From the NCBI GenBank assembly GCA_050084515.1, contig CM114272.1, forward strand, positions 18,290,001-18,354,000: 64,000 nt of DNA, read 5' to 3'. The notes under the pieces are model-generated. The model made no database searches and was not told the origin of the DNA. It saw only the letters and a list, made by a program, of their open reading frames with translations. The translations under genes were made by a program, and so were the position numbers. How positions within the stretch are numbered: position 1 is the first letter of the stretch; the number at the start of each line of letters is the position of its first letter. This document shows positions 49,501-62,130 of this stretch, one piece after another. The DNA is from Blasia pusilla (taxonomy: Eukaryota > Marchantiophyta > Marchantiopsida > Blasiales).

Positions 49501-52500
49501 GATAGATTAGGAATCTTTGAATAAAAGTTTAAGTTGCATTATTGGACCTTCATAAGATGGTTTGTTGGTGTGACTTGTAGTGTATTTCTTTTGTTTTTTA
49601 AAATTGCTACTGCTAATTTAGGTACTTCCTCCTCTTTGGGCACTGCAGGGAGATGTGCTTATGAAATTTGATGGAGTTCCAGTAGCCAACGAAGGAACTG
49701 TTCCATTCCAAGCAGGAGAGCGCATTGCCTTCACTTTTCTTGCAAGTCAAAAGTATGTGCTGCTCACACTTATTTTCTGAAATTGGCAGTATTTTACTTC
49801 CTCTTATCTTGTCTCTGAAGGCAAAGGTTTTGATCCTGGAGAGATTATTGTCTGTTGGTTAACTAAGGTATTCGGGGGACAATGTAGAAGTGGAAGTTCT
49901 TCGAAATGGTGAAGTTATGACCTTACAAACTGCTCTGAAAGCACCTAATCGCCTGGTTAGTGTTCACCTCTTGCCAGTGTGCTGAGTGTCACGATTCGAA
50001 AATTGTTTCATAGCTGTATTATTTTGCCCTTCGCCTTTTTTTCGTCTAGCTACGAATTTCCATCCTTTTCTCAAAGAATTGCTCTCCAGCTTTCCCATGT
50101 CACAGAATTCCTGAAGTTCTGAAACGTTTTTCTAAAGACTTTTAAGTGTTTTTGTTTTTCGTTCCTCATAAAAAGAAAAGCTTATTCAGGCAGCTCTGTG
50201 TCCTTTTGCAATGTTATTAAGTTCTCACAAGCTGTTGTTTGTTCCTGCAGGTGCCTGTACATATTGATGGGAAGTTGCCCTCGTATTTGATTGTTGCAGG
50301 GCTCGTTTTCACTGTTGTTAGTCAACCATTCTTAGAGTAAGTTCAAAAGTAGCGTATCTTTTCGGACCAGCACATCATGTGGAGATTGTTATTCCCATCA
50401 CTTTTCTATGACCGAATTGCGCTAGTGTGTGGGGAACCAACTTGTAGATAGGATAGAACTCATCAGGTTCGCTGACAACTTTCTCTCCTACTGCACTTTT
50501 TTCCTTTCACAAATGTTCACAGTCCAACTTGATTTGATGGTTGGCACATTGGAACATAGGTCCGTGACTAATTTGATTTGTGGTGTGTTTTACTTTGTCT
50601 CAGGTCTCATTTTGGTTTGGACTATGATTCAAACATTCCTGTAAGTAATCTCATGAGGAATTATGGATTGTGGAAGAGGATAATCTGGATAATTCTATGG
50701 AGTGTTGAATGTGAAATGAACTGTTACCTTTGTCCAGGTTCTATTTTAAATATATGTTATCCTTCACGATCATTTGGGCAAGTACTGAGATTTATGCCAC
50801 CCCTAAAATGCTGGAGGTAGTGTTTCAATCATTGTGACCAATTATGTCGCAGTTGGAAGATATATGTACTCTCCACATTTGAGAGAAAATTGATTAAGAA
50901 CAGACACCCCTACAGTTATGAGACTTGAGATGAGTTTGCTCACTTGGGGTCCCACAATGTTGTAAGAAGTTATTTCTCCCTGCAGAAACTCAGAAAATGC
51001 AGGAAGTGCTAATACTTCTTCCATCAAAAGGAGCCCTCAAGTCAATATGAAGTAGTTAATGGAGCTGATTCCAAGTTGTGAATCATGCATCAGCCCAGCG
51101 TAGGACTTCAGTTGAAGACTGATAGTCTTGCACCGGGAAGGTAAAGAGTGGTATAAATTGGTCGGGATCAGAGATATTACTAAAAAGAGCAGTTACTTAA
51201 TGACCGTGTGTTTGAGGGGGGCCAAGTGCTAAAATGTACATGTTTGGTGTACTGCTTCATTCATACTCAGGTGAAGATCTTGGAGAAAGCTACCTATGGC
51301 ATGGCGGAGTTTGACGATGAGCAGTTAGTTGTTGTCTCACAGGTACAATTCTTTTCCGAAGTACTTGAGGCCCATGCGGAATGCTTAGAAATCTATGATG
51401 CTCAATTCAAAATTTTCAAATCAGGCTGTTAGCTGATGAGGAGCACCAAAAATTTGCCTTCTCTGGTCTATATGCTAGTCTAGAATCTCATAGATATCGG
51501 ACAATGAACTCCACTGTGGATATCCACATGTTATCATCTTCTCTTCTGCAAGACTGCTGCATGCATTGTGTGTGCAACAGAGCTGCAAATGGACAAAGTC
51601 TGTGTCAGCGAATATGTCCGTGGCTGCGGACATGTCCGTGTGGGCGTGGATACCCGCGCCCTGCACCGGAGTTCGGTCGGAGCCCACCCTGGAGCCCGCA
51701 TCCGGGCAACGCAACGGGTGCGGGCAGGGCATATCCGTGGACTTGTCTGTTTCCATGCAACCTTGGTGTGCAAGGGTCACAAGGAATTGTTGCATAAAGA
51801 AAGACTGATGCTTATCACGTAAATCCTTGAATACCGTGCGCAGGTTCTGGCGAGTGATGTCAACGTAGGTTATGAGGACATAGAAGCTGCACAGGTAAAA
51901 TAGAAGCGTCCTTTTGGTTGGTTATGGAGTGGTCTCTACATAGAAATCACATATGCAAACTTTCTCCCTGAAATTGATAATCTGCAAATGCTTAAACCCA
52001 TTGGTGATTGTTGTGGGTACTGGTGGCTCGGATGACAACTTGGCCCAGGTTTTGAGCTTTAATGGAGTTAAAATACGAAATCTGGGGCAGCTTGCCCAAC
52101 TAGCGGACTGTAAAAATTTCTCAACCTCAAACTTACTTGGCAGGCCTGTTCTCAGGATGTGCAAATGATTGGTTGCATTGGAGATGATTGGTGTCTGATT
52201 GTGCCAGCCATGAGATTTATCTTCCACCTGTCAGTGAAGAAGAAGAAGAAAAGATAGAGGTGGTCCTGAAAGCATAGTGACCTTAATCTCAGTTGATAGT
52301 AGGAGTAAATCTTAATCCGCAGGTCTAGTAGATCAAGTGAATTGTATTGTTTCTTGTATCTCGCAGTTTTGGAAACTTTCATTGAAATAACTTTTCCGTC
52401 TCTTCATGCAGCATGCACTGACCGCTACATTCAAATTGAGCTGGACAATCAGATGTTGGTGGTGCTGGAGACTCAACAAGCAAGGATGGCTATCCCACAG

Positions 52501-52575
52501 ATCCTCCGTGATCACTGTATTCCGGTAGATAGATCAGAGGATCTCATAGCATTAGTTCCAGATTTCTCCAAGTGA
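43533..52575 (+). CDS. DEG2: DEG2-like chloroplast serine protease, 629 residues, 21 exons
   Basis: Exons: 43533-43781, 44210-44398, 45112-45165, 45566-45639, 45910-45973, 46143-46187, 46580-46687, 46929-47006, 47386-47452, 47741-47799, 48239-48338, 48461-48543, 49295-49351, 49649-49752, 49868-49955, 50251-50336, 50604-50640, 51271-51342, 51844-51894, 52049-52109, 52412-52575. Phases all agree. The first about 80 residues are Ala/Arg/Ser-rich and resemble a plastid transit peptide. The trypsin-like domain has the triad His203 (LLTNAHCV), Asp234 (ECDIALL) and Ser312 (GNSGGP). A first PDZ domain follows (about 365-470; [31 protein letters not shown]), and a second, divergent PDZ-like region ends the protein ([12 protein letters not shown]). 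Arabidopsis DEG2 is about 606 residues, stromal and degrades damaged photosystem proteins. DEG9 and DEG10 are related alternatives, but the [10 protein letters not shown] and FWGGVEPL stretches fit DEG2 best. The acceptor of exon 2 could be three bases later. The extent of exon 1 is the least certain part. Confidence 0.92.
45640..45909 (+). other. GC-AG intron of the DEG2-like gene
   Basis: The donor is CAG|GCAAGG rather than GT. The frame is restored exactly across it (Ser189 split AG|T), joining the [10 protein letters not shown] exon to the [14 protein letters not shown] exon. AG|GCAAG is the usual consensus of the minor GC-AG class spliced by the normal spliceosome. Confidence 0.85.
48764..48784. 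repeat. Three plant telomere units (CCCTAAA) in intron 12
   Basis: Exactly three tandem CCCTAAA units lie inside intron 12 (48544-49294) of the DEG2-like gene. This is the Arabidopsis-type telomere repeat. Single or short copies (telo-boxes) are common in plant genes and can bind telobox proteins. A repaired break is another possible origin. Confidence 0.95.
51568..51790. repeat. GC-rich repeat-like insertion in intron 18
   Basis: Within the AT-rich intron 51343-51843, about 220 bp is strongly GC-rich and its ends are loosely inverted: ATGGACAAAGTC...ATGTCCGTGG near the left, and ATCCGTGGACTTGTC...CATGCAACC near the right. Similar pieces (GTCCACGGATAT, GCATGCAACCTTG) occur at 8629-8682. This suggests a small terminal-repeat element inserted in the intron. 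No target-site duplication was determined. Confidence 0.5.
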
Positions 52576-53225
52576 TGAAAGCTGGCTTCATTAGGAACCC
52601 CTTCGAAAAGATATAGGTTCATTTGTTTCTCCATTGATTAATAATTGAAGTTGTGCACGATGGAAATGCTGCTCTGTGGGTCCTTTGATTCTTCAGGACT
52701 CGGGACTCCCAGAAACCACCACAGGATGAGAAGAAACATCCAAACCAGTTGGCTATCACTTCAAAACCATTCTCAGCAGAAAAATTAAACCAATTCCAAT
52801 CAGCCGATCTGGTGGTATCCCAACTCTCTTCTGAGACTTCATCCCTCACATTCTACTACAGGAAATTCCAAAGCCCAGAGCCGCAGCGGCCATGCTAGGT
52901 TGGTAGCAGTGTGAAGAGACGCGAGGTCAAGACCTGCACTACAAATTGGTAACTGGAAGCGCTCCCACTCCTCACTTATAAAATCGCACTATTATGAGTG
53001 CTCAACCAGATACCCTGAATCTCCAGAGTTCTCCAACCCTATCCCCGATGCTTGTCCCGAATGCTTGCTTGCATAGTAAGGTTGTGCTCTAGATGTGTTA
53101 TTTGGTGCTAACAAGTGCTGTGTGCGTTTCCAATACGCGGGAGTATGAGACCCTTCCGCCTCTCTGCCTGTTTCTCAGATTGGATCAGTGTCAGCAGAGC
53201 CCCTTTGTGTGGGCCTGCTGCAGTG
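52576..53225. other. 3' flank of the DEG2-like gene
   Basis: Presumed 3' UTR and spacer. No polyadenylation signal could be singled out and no other gene is seen. Confidence 0.4.
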
Positions 53226-53790
53226 GAGATATTAGTGATTAGGGTATAGTTGGTGTGCGAAATGACGGTAGGGGCGATAATTATGATGTTGGAAATAGCA
53301 ATGTCTTCCAAGTGCATGGGAAAGTTCACTTGGGAAGTACTTGAAAATTTTGTGGCATTTTCAAGAGTGATGGGTATAAAGAAACCATGAAATCAAATAA
53401 AGAAACTAGAAAATTTTGTCAAGAGAATTTTGCCAATACTTGGCATGGGGAGATATTAGTGATTAGGGTGTAATTGGTGTGCGAAATGATGGTAGCGGCG
53501 ATAATTATGATGTTGGAAGCAGCAATGTCCTCCAAGTGCATGGGAAAGTTCACTTGGGAAGTACATGAAAGTTTTGTGGCATTTTCAAGAGTGATGGGTA
53601 TAAAGAAACCATCAAATTAAAGAGAGAAACTAGCAAATTTTTCCAAGAGAATTTTGTCAATACTTGGTATGCGGAGGGAAACAATGAGATATTAGTGATT
53701 AGGGTACAATTGGTATGCGAAACAACCGCGATGGCGATAATTATGATGTTGGAAGTAGCAATGTCTTCCAAGTGTGAGTCCATACCACTA
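53226..53790. repeat. Tandem repeat, three copies, period about 224-236 bp
   Basis: Units begin GAGATATTAGTGATTAGGGT at 53226, 53450 and 53686. Each carries CGATAATTATGATGTTGGAA and AGCAATGTC.TCCAAGTG. The first two also share the GGGAAAGTTCACTTGGGAAG and TGGCATTTTCAAGAGTGATGG blocks. The third is truncated. It begins about 650 bp past the DEG2-like stop codon. Confidence 0.85.
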
Positions 53791-55780
53791 CTATAATCTA
53801 TTATATTGCACTTGGTAGCGAGGATAGGATGGGAAGACTTGAATCCAAGAGCACACAAAATAGAAGAAAAGAAATGAATATGTGTATGATATTGAAGAAC
53901 TTTAAACCTCGGAGGATTTTTGCATTGAGGCATGCCGAACATGATGTCATCCTAAACTACCAGGTATGTAGTTTCTAAACTTGGCAAATTGCGCTTGTGC
54001 CATTACAATGCGACATGCATCCCTCTATTGGTCATACCAAACTAACCACTTTGTCTTAAGCTACTTATGAGAAAAAAACGTGAGTATTTGAGATCGACAT
54101 ATCTGAGTACAATGAATCCTCGTTTATGCCCTGCATGATCTCTCTCCGTTGTCATCATTACTATTCTTATTATCTCTCATCCTAGATGTCCATGCCATCA
54201 ACTTGAAAATGTGAAGGCAATCCAACAACTCGCATGTGTAGAATATGGCCTTGCCTAATATGTAGCCCTTTGCCATACTTCCCCCCACTCAATCGTAGGT
54301 TTTTTCAAGCCCTTCAATGGGCAGATGTAATTCTCCACATAATACATTCATCTACAATGCATACTTGTGGCTATGCCAACCTCTGTCACCAGATACATGA
54401 GCCAATGAATTTTCTCTATCATGAATGGAGATGGCAAGACCCTCTCCAAAGGTGTGACCACCATAGACACTTTTACCTCCACATAATTGCAATCCTCAAT
54501 ACGTATCTCCTTGCTACACACCCATCTATTCTTGGATATCAAAATAAGGTTAGATAACCATACTAGCTCTAAACTATTGCATGAATGTTTTGGGTCTTCA
54601 TTTCTTGAATGACCTAATAGAGTTAAGCATTATCTTAAATAAGTTGACAATATGTATCTGGCTTTCCGGAAATGTGGTGATCCCAATCCTTGCATTGATA
54701 TGGATAGCAAGTCATACATTGCTTGATGGAGGTCGTGTGTCTTCACTTTCTTACCCCAACTATTTGTGTTGTCGTTTGGAAAGGTTGTTCGTAAGGAAGC
54801 ACCATGGGTATCTAGGTTGCGGAAGTCGTGGATTCCACTCCATCCTATTCAAAACCCATCCTCCTTAACCAACCACACCTCGGGATGTACATCCATATGC
54901 TTGCATGCTCGGTGTGAGAATCCGTATCTCTTTGGCCAAAAAAAATTGTTTCATCAACAAGGGGATCATATTCCCTAAATAAGCATGAGATCCTCAAAGT
55001 TTTGGATCAGCAAGCCCTAAACAGTTGTCAAGCAAACCATAAGCTCATATCAAAATACAAACTCTTTGCAAATCAATTGTATGATCAAATACCTCTAAAA
55101 TTCCAAGTATCAAAATAATGGTATCTACTTGCACTCCAATAATTTAGGCAAGACTCCCTCTTTATCCTAAGGATAAAGTGGGACTTGTACCAAATATCTC
55201 ACCCTTGTGTACATAATCGTCTTGGATCAACCAATCCACACATTTCACCATAAAAATGATGTCAATATCTTTGATCAAATCTCTTACTAGGTCCACCCCA
55301 TAGCATGCCCGTGAGGAAAAGAGTCGAGTATATGGTTGTCCTTAACTATCTGTGATAAATTGCCTCCAAGTTAGATCCACAAGTAAAAAATATTAACTTT
55401 CGTGAAACCTACATGGATGACACATATCCATACAATAACCCTCGCAATACCCTTAGAATTGGAACTCAACTTTAGCTCTTGATATGTCTAATCCCATTAA
55501 ACATATTTTTTTGTAACGATCGGAATATAAGGCGGGGGATAGCATTACTAAGTGTATCATGCATCTCTCACAATAGTCTGGCCTATAGTCTAAAGATCCT
55601 TGTCTCCTCATCTATCCACGACAAGAACTACCTCCCATAGGATGAATCACTCCTCTACACGTGGCTTAAGGTACATGTGTAGATGATGAGCCCTACAACA
55701 TTTGTAACATATGTACCATTGTACTTATGAGCACGCTATTTGGTAGTTACCTAACAGATAATATCATATGGAGGTCCATA
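53791..55780. other. No gene seen
   Basis: Short ORFs only. A minus-strand fragment near 54.3 kb (CPLKGLKKPTIEWGEVW) may be old element sequence but was not assigned. Confidence 0.35.
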
Positions 55781-55785
55781 AAAAA

Positions 55786-56045
55786 TCTCATGTTACAAAA
55801 AAGAGGAGTACAAATTCCCCATACCTAAAATGATCAACGCTAGAATGAGAAAACCCCTCGTCATAGCAAGCCAAGGTGGAATTCACCAACATAATTGGCC
55901 ATACTGAATAGGATCGTTTAGAAATGTCATATGGTGATATCCCATTGATTGCAAGACCCAATTGTAACATGCAAGTCTCATCCCATCAATATAGGTATGT
56001 GCTCTCCACATGCGAGTAGGGTAGAGAATCCACCACTAAGCACAT
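55786..56045 (-). pseudogene. CACTA Transposase_21 fragment, minus strand
   Basis: The minus-strand frame reads MLQLGLAINGISPYDISKRS, then YSVWPIMLVN. This matches the plant TNP2 stretch 'v.lGL..DGf.Pf.....YS.WPv.l..YNLPp'. Upstream in another frame are VVDSLPYS-like remnants. The family's following YNLPPW motif is lost and stops surround it. It is a short, old piece separate from the 28-kb copy and in the opposite orientation. Confidence 0.55.
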
Positions 56046-58678
56046 GATACCTTCTATGAACCATCAACTCTACAAATGAAAAAATTGATAATCGCTCCTG
56101 TAAGTTCAAAAGAAGCAAGATAGCAACCATATGATATGGCCAAGCATCAACACACCGTAATACAATGGAACTCTTGCCTTCTCATCCATATGATCTCCAT
56201 GCCCTTATGCCTCATCAAAATTGTAGAAATGGTAATGGAGGAAATCCCCTATACTGTCATTGGGGAACTAGTGACTAGAATGATTAGGTGCCTCCTTGAG
56301 ATAGGGCTTGTCACCTATTTCATCTTGATTTGATCCGCCGTCATTGTCTATGTATCCTCCTTTGCCATTGCATCCTCCCCTATCACCGCTTCATGGAGAT
56401 CTTTGTAGATTCTCAAGCAATCTCCCGATCTCCAAGTGTTCCTTTGAGAAGGATAAAAGGGCATGCCCTACTATGAAAAGGATCTCCAATTCATGATGCT
56501 TACAAGATGGTGGGAGCCTTAGCGCCAAGGTTATTGACATATTACAATATTTTTGGAGTTAGAGTTTAAGGATCCAAGTGAAAAAATACCAATTCTTGTA
56601 AAAGAATTTGAATAGAAAGTATGTTTTATAATTAAAATTTTTTACATAATTTTTTCATGGATTTTTCCCATTGGTAGCTAACAAATATCGCCTTGCCTAT
56701 CTCTATGGTTTCGATAGCAACAATGTAAATGTAAAATCTTCATCCCATTGCAAAGCAAACTTCTTATGTCCTCTAGACTTCCATGAACTTCCACAAGGTG
56801 TTTCCCACAAGGTTGGACCAAATGACCAAATATAACTAGCTATGTTACAACATCGAATAAGATCATCGTCACTATATTGTTGATTATAAGAGTTTCTCAT
56901 AGTAATAGTGTGTGGGGACTAGAGATAATGCAAGAAAGATGGAGCCCTACTCATTAACTCCCTCCATGTAATATGGGAGTATATGGCACCAATGTACGGG
57001 AATTAGATGTGGGTGGTCATCCATACCACATCCCTCGTAATGACTTTCCTCTCTAGTGCCAATACCCCAAGATCCAAAGTCAAATCTTTCACTATGTAGC
57101 TTCAATCCCATATATATACACCTCTATAAGCTCACCAACGGGAATGGTATAAGAACGTTCCCATATATATGGTCATATAACACTTTGGGTAGCACTCTAT
57201 TGAAAAGTTTGTCAACTCCATGTGGTCATGTCTATTGCACATGTTGTGTACATCCTTGCGCATCCAAAATTGAGGTTATGTCCCCTCGTTGCAGGATCCA
57301 ATGACTCCGAGGCCAACATGACTTTCTCAACTGCTCAATGTTGGCACGTCAATCTCGATCTTGGGGGCAAGTGGTGATGGCAGGGGAATGGATTGGAGAC
57401 TCGACTTTACAATCTCAAGTTTAGGCCCACAAATATCTATCCATGTCATCCTCAAAGGCAACACTTGCATTGACTAATGCGGCAAAGCCTGTATTTCTAA
57501 TACATCTTAGAGGGGCCGTGCACACATACTATTAATTTCACTTGTATGCACCTTCATGCAAGTATTTACTCAATCTTGTGCCAAAAAATTAGTGGACAAC
57601 CAAATCATTACAATAAGGCTTCTAAGGTAATTAGTATATGTCTTGAATCCACATGATCTAGGTCGCATCGTCCTTATGTGGTGATGAGGGTATCATCCTT
57701 TTTCACAATCATCCACATGTATATCTAAGATATGGTATATGGACCTAACAACTTCCTCCGTGAAGATTCTCCAACATCCACTTGGATATCGATGAGCATA
57801 CAGGAAAGACTTACATGCAATCTGAGCGGACAGGGATGAATAGTATTGGTAGAATTTTTTGGCCTCATGGGCTTGCGATTACTCAAGAATCCTTTGGCAA
57901 TCCATGGAGAATACTGAAGGCCTCCATGATACATTTGGTTTCCTCTATGCTCACAACATTGCTAAAGGCATATCAATCAGAGAAAATGAAAATGTGAGGA
58001 GATGAAGGTTGATTGGGGCAGAAGTACTCTCTTCTTAGGGTCAAAGTGCCCCTTTGCAATTCATTTTCAAGTGGCTTTTGAGACTCGCACATCAGTTTTA
58101 AACTCAATTTTTTAGTTTCCCCAAAGTCAAGAACGGTTATAAGTCTCAAAACTCATACGAATCAAGAATTGTGGAACTTAGCAGTTGCAAAAAAATGTGA
58201 CTTCCTAGGGATATTGAGAAGTAATTTGCAAGTCTTGTGACTTGCTTTGCTTTCACTCAACAATCACAAATTAGTACTCACAAGTAAACTTGAATGCAAA
58301 TCGCGAAACGTTGGTATTAGAATTGTAGTAAGCATGCAATAGACTTGCAAATGGACTTGCAAACTCAATATGCTACCACTTATTCCCTCGCATCCCTCCA
58401 TTTGCATCTCATTTTTTTTACTTTTCACCCTAAGATAAGTCCAGTAGAGCCTCGGGGGGTCACTCTATGTAGACCTATACATCACTTGCGACATTTTAGG
58501 GTCTGGACCCTCTAACTTTAAAGTCCCCCCCAAAATTTTTGTCCCCCTTTCCTACTTAAAAATATCCCAAATCCATAAATTTGGACCCCTAAAAGTTTTC
58601 AAGTAAAGAGAAGCTCTTAGTTCTAGCAACCATGTTAATGAATAGGGTATAGGTGACTTTATCTATTATTAGTTACAA
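56046..58678. other. No gene seen
   Basis: Short ORFs without recognisable domains. The first few hundred bases may be further CACTA remnant. Confidence 0.4.
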
Positions 58679-58860
58679 CAACCAACTTCTTGACGCAATA
58701 TCATTGAACCCTTGAATGAGTGTAAACTCATTATACCAATCCATCATCCCAATAGTCAGCCCTCTACATCTAGTACAACCAACTCCGTGATGCAAGGGAA
58801 TTGAACCCCTGAATGAGTGTAAACTCATTATGCCAATACATCACCCCCTAGCCTATCCCA
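58679..58860. repeat. Short direct repeat containing GAATGAGTGTAAACTCATTA
   Basis: Two copies (about 58679-58747 and 58787-58847, offset 107 bp) share AACCAACT, GTGATGCAA-like, GAACCC and the GAATGAGTGTAAACTCATTA block, which itself contains the inverted pair TGAGTGTAAACTCA. Read on the minus strand, the second copy has a GGTTCAATTCC stretch like a tRNA T-arm, but no cloverleaf could be drawn. Confidence 0.7.
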
Positions 58861-58950
58861 TACACCCACTAACCGTATCAATAAAAAAAAATGCTCACTA
58901 AAAAACTCAAAATTATGCTAAGCACATATTTGTACATTTCAAAACAATAA

Positions 58951-61900
58951 CTATGTCATTTTGTGCAAATAATCATCCATCGTTTGCCTATCAATAGGAT
59001 TTAATATATAGATACGCTCAAGCCCCTCTTTCATAGTTAATGTTACATTTGATATTACCATCTCAATATCAATCCATTGCAAATCAATTTTGTCATATGT
59101 GAATTGAGTTTTGTTGTTACTTGTGGGTTTATACCAATTAAACAACAATTGACATACACAACATGTTTGACCAATAGCATGTACATGCCTATCTAGAAAA
59201 TCAATAGGAGCTCGATGTTTGTCCCACTGTGCACCAAATTTTTTTCTGATTATAACAATCCTTCCCAACCAAAACTCCTTTTGTACTATTGACTCAGTTA
59301 ATATCGCAATTCCTTTCTTTATCCCTTTCCCTTGCTTCTCACCTCTTTTTTCCCTACTTGATCTTGTTGAAGGGCCTGAATTATCTATTGTCTCAAAAGC
59401 AACTACACAATTTGAACCAACATTAACGAAACATGTAGAAGAGCCCTCTTCGCGTTCCTTTCTCTCACTAGTGTTGTAGTACAAAACTTGTTTCACTCTA
59501 GTAAGCCTATTCTACCATTTGACTTACAAGAGTGGATTTGTAAAGAATCTTACCCTGGCATGTTGTGGTTAGATTGACTTTTTGAGAACTACTTACATTA
59601 GTTAAATCTGACACCACACATGCTAGAATATGTCTTATGTGATGGCCTGAAGTTTTGAGCTCTATAGATGCATCAATTTCAAAAGTTCTCCACATCATCC
59701 ATAAGACCTGCATTTTGAATCACAACCTCAACATCAGTGTCTTCATTCATCACCCACTCATCTTTACGATTCAGATCATCCTTTGGGTCTTCCTATTCAT
59801 GGAAATCCCCTTTTGGGCGTGGCCCTACTGTGGTTACATGCTCTCTCCGCTCCTCACAATCATCATCAACAAAAGTCTTAAGCATAATATTTGTATCAGG
59901 CCATGTCTCTGCTTCCACTTCCCAAGAAGAGGTTCACCATTTATTTCTCGCTATAGGTAACGAACTTCTTGGAGACATTTGTAACCTACACAAAAAACTC
60001 TAGTTGCATCCAAACCATCCTTAAGAGCATTGAAAACTAACTCATTGTAATATACTAGAGAATAATCTAATAGATTAGGTGCATATTCATCATCATCCAA
60101 AGGATGAATCTTTCCCCACACATGGTCTTGCTTCTTGTGGGAGCGGCCAACCTTTAGGCCCTACAGTTTGCACTCCAAGCCTGCAAGATGATTCAAGCCA
60201 AAAATACTATCCAAAAAACTCCCAAAGTCATAGCTTCTCTCATGGCCACTCATGCCCCCCACCTTGCTGAAAAATATCTCACAACAATCAGAACCCCAAC
60301 AAATGAAATGGAACTTGTAAATATGGAAATTTAACTCGAAAATAAAATGAAAATATTTGTAGTTCCATGATTACAAATATGTAGATTTCAAATTGAATAG
60401 AAAGTTCAATCATACACATGCATAATGAAAAGATGTAGTATTCCACATTGGCACTCACCGTGGGCTTTCTTTGATTCGAGTTTTATCTTCAACGAATATG
60501 ACTAGTTCTTCTCCCTCAATACCAAGGAGTCGCTTTGATTCACCTAATACTCTTGCCACTTCCTTGAATACTGCAGATCTAAACCCAGCATGAAAAGGAG
60601 GTAGTTTAGCCCTATTACGTTTAAGGGTCTTAAGGCCTGGCCTAACTAAGTTCTTAGTAAAATAATGAGCCACTTGTCCACCACCAAATTGCAACATCGC
60701 TTGAGCTATGGCCTTTGTTTGCTTGTTGTAACGGACACCCTTAGCAAATATTTGTAAGTTATGATCTACATCTTGTAGAAAATCCCACAATCTCTCTTTC
60801 CCACTAAAAGCGCCATTCTTATGCCTATTCACTATATTCCTAAGAAAGAGTTTCAAATCCTTCCTATTTGCAGCTACTCCTAATAATTCTTCTAATTTTT
60901 ATTTTCTAGTACTCAAGGCACACACTTTTTGAGCTTATTGTACAAGAAGCCAAAGCTCTTTTCTACGTGTTGAGTTCAGATTGTGGACTTGTCCCCTGAG
61001 TTCATGGTTGGTCAAATAATCCAACCTCAATCCACTTTGTGCATCCCTATCCCCTCTATGCACTAAAACTTATGCTTCCCTATAGACCTAGCCACAAAAA
61101 TCATCCTCACGCAAAATAGAATAATATTTAATGCAAGTCAGATTCTTATATCCTCCATTAAGCGACAACCTACAACACAATTTGTGTCTAAAACAACCAT
61201 GTATAGTCACCACAATATCTGTAGATGGATTAAAAACCTGCACAATAGTGGTTAGCTCACAATCCCATAAATTGCCTTCACGTCGATCATCCAAAATACC
61301 CTTAACATTCATATAGGCTCCTCCTTTCCACCTAACCTTTTTATCCCTTAAGTCCCAACAAAGCAAGCTATTTCCAGGATCAATCTCTGCCAACCCACCT
61401 CTGCATGTACTGCTCCTTGCTTAGGAACTATCCTCCTTGAAGAATTTCAAAATTGAATTTTGTGAGGGATGTTGGTCCCTTGGATGAGGCTTCCTAGGTC
61501 TTCCTCTTTTACTAGAGCTCACCAAAATATCCTTAGATATCTCTTTGGCCTCCAATGCATCCAAATGATCACGGCTGACCAAGTGTGTTCTCAAATTATG
61601 CTCCAAAGTCAGCTTTCAACAACACAACTCACTGTGAAAATTCCCACATATTGTGCATCTCACCCTAAATAGGAATGACTTATTTACATACTCAAGATAA
61701 GTGGGATCTGGTACCATAGAGAATATTGAGTTGTCACCCCCAAACTCCATATTTAACCGCTAGACTATCTCTAAACCAAATGCAATAGCTTCACCATAAT
61801 CAAATGTTGGTCTTTGTGCAAGAGACTTTGCAGTTACCAATCCAATTGGCAAACCCCTTTTCTTACAATAATTCTTATTGTGTTTGTCACGTGTGATATG

Positions 61901-62130
61901 CTTTGTCCTAAAATTGGTAAAGCAATTTGAAATAAGTTTGGGATTCTTACAAGCATTGGGTCAACCATATCTAGTCCTACACTCTAGACAATCCAAATGT
62001 CCAAAAATCTCAGTCCCCTCATCCCATGTGATGACTTTCCAATTATGGTCATTGTATCACTCCTTGTCTACATGCTTCTGAAATCTCCTCCATTCATCTT
62101 TCCATTGTTTATCAGCGGCTTCATACATTA
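58951..62130 (-). pseudogene. Long decayed minus-strand reading frame of an unrecognised element or gene
   Basis: Reading 62.13 to 58.95 kb on the minus strand gives protein-like text with occasional stops and frameshifts. It runs WDEGTEIFGHLDCLECRTRY, a Cys/His-rich NCFTNFRTKHITRDKHNK, LPIGLVTAKSLAQRPTFDYG and FRVRCTICGNF...HNLRTHLVSRDH (zinc-finger-like, C-x2-C..H..H, about 61.66-61.54 kb). An AT-hook KRGRPRKP follows (about 61.51-61.49 kb), then WDLRDKKVRWKGGAYMNVKG, LWDFLQDVDHNLQIFAKGVR (60856-60455) and VFVEDKTRIKESP-like acidic text. The end is WLGRIVIIRKKFGAQWDKH with DLQWIDIEMVISNVTL (59496-58951). A BED-like finger and AT-hook suggest a DNA-binding mobile-element protein. I cannot name the family, and it may be spliced. 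Confidence 0.5.

Noticed and set aside
51475-51822. Several overlapping ORFs on both strands
   Set aside because: They are all in the GC-rich intronic insert, and none is in frame with flanking exons.
58787-58850. tRNA-like T-arm (GGTTCAATTCC) on the minus strand
   Set aside because: No acceptor, D or anticodon stems could be drawn, and the sibling copy lacks the motif.
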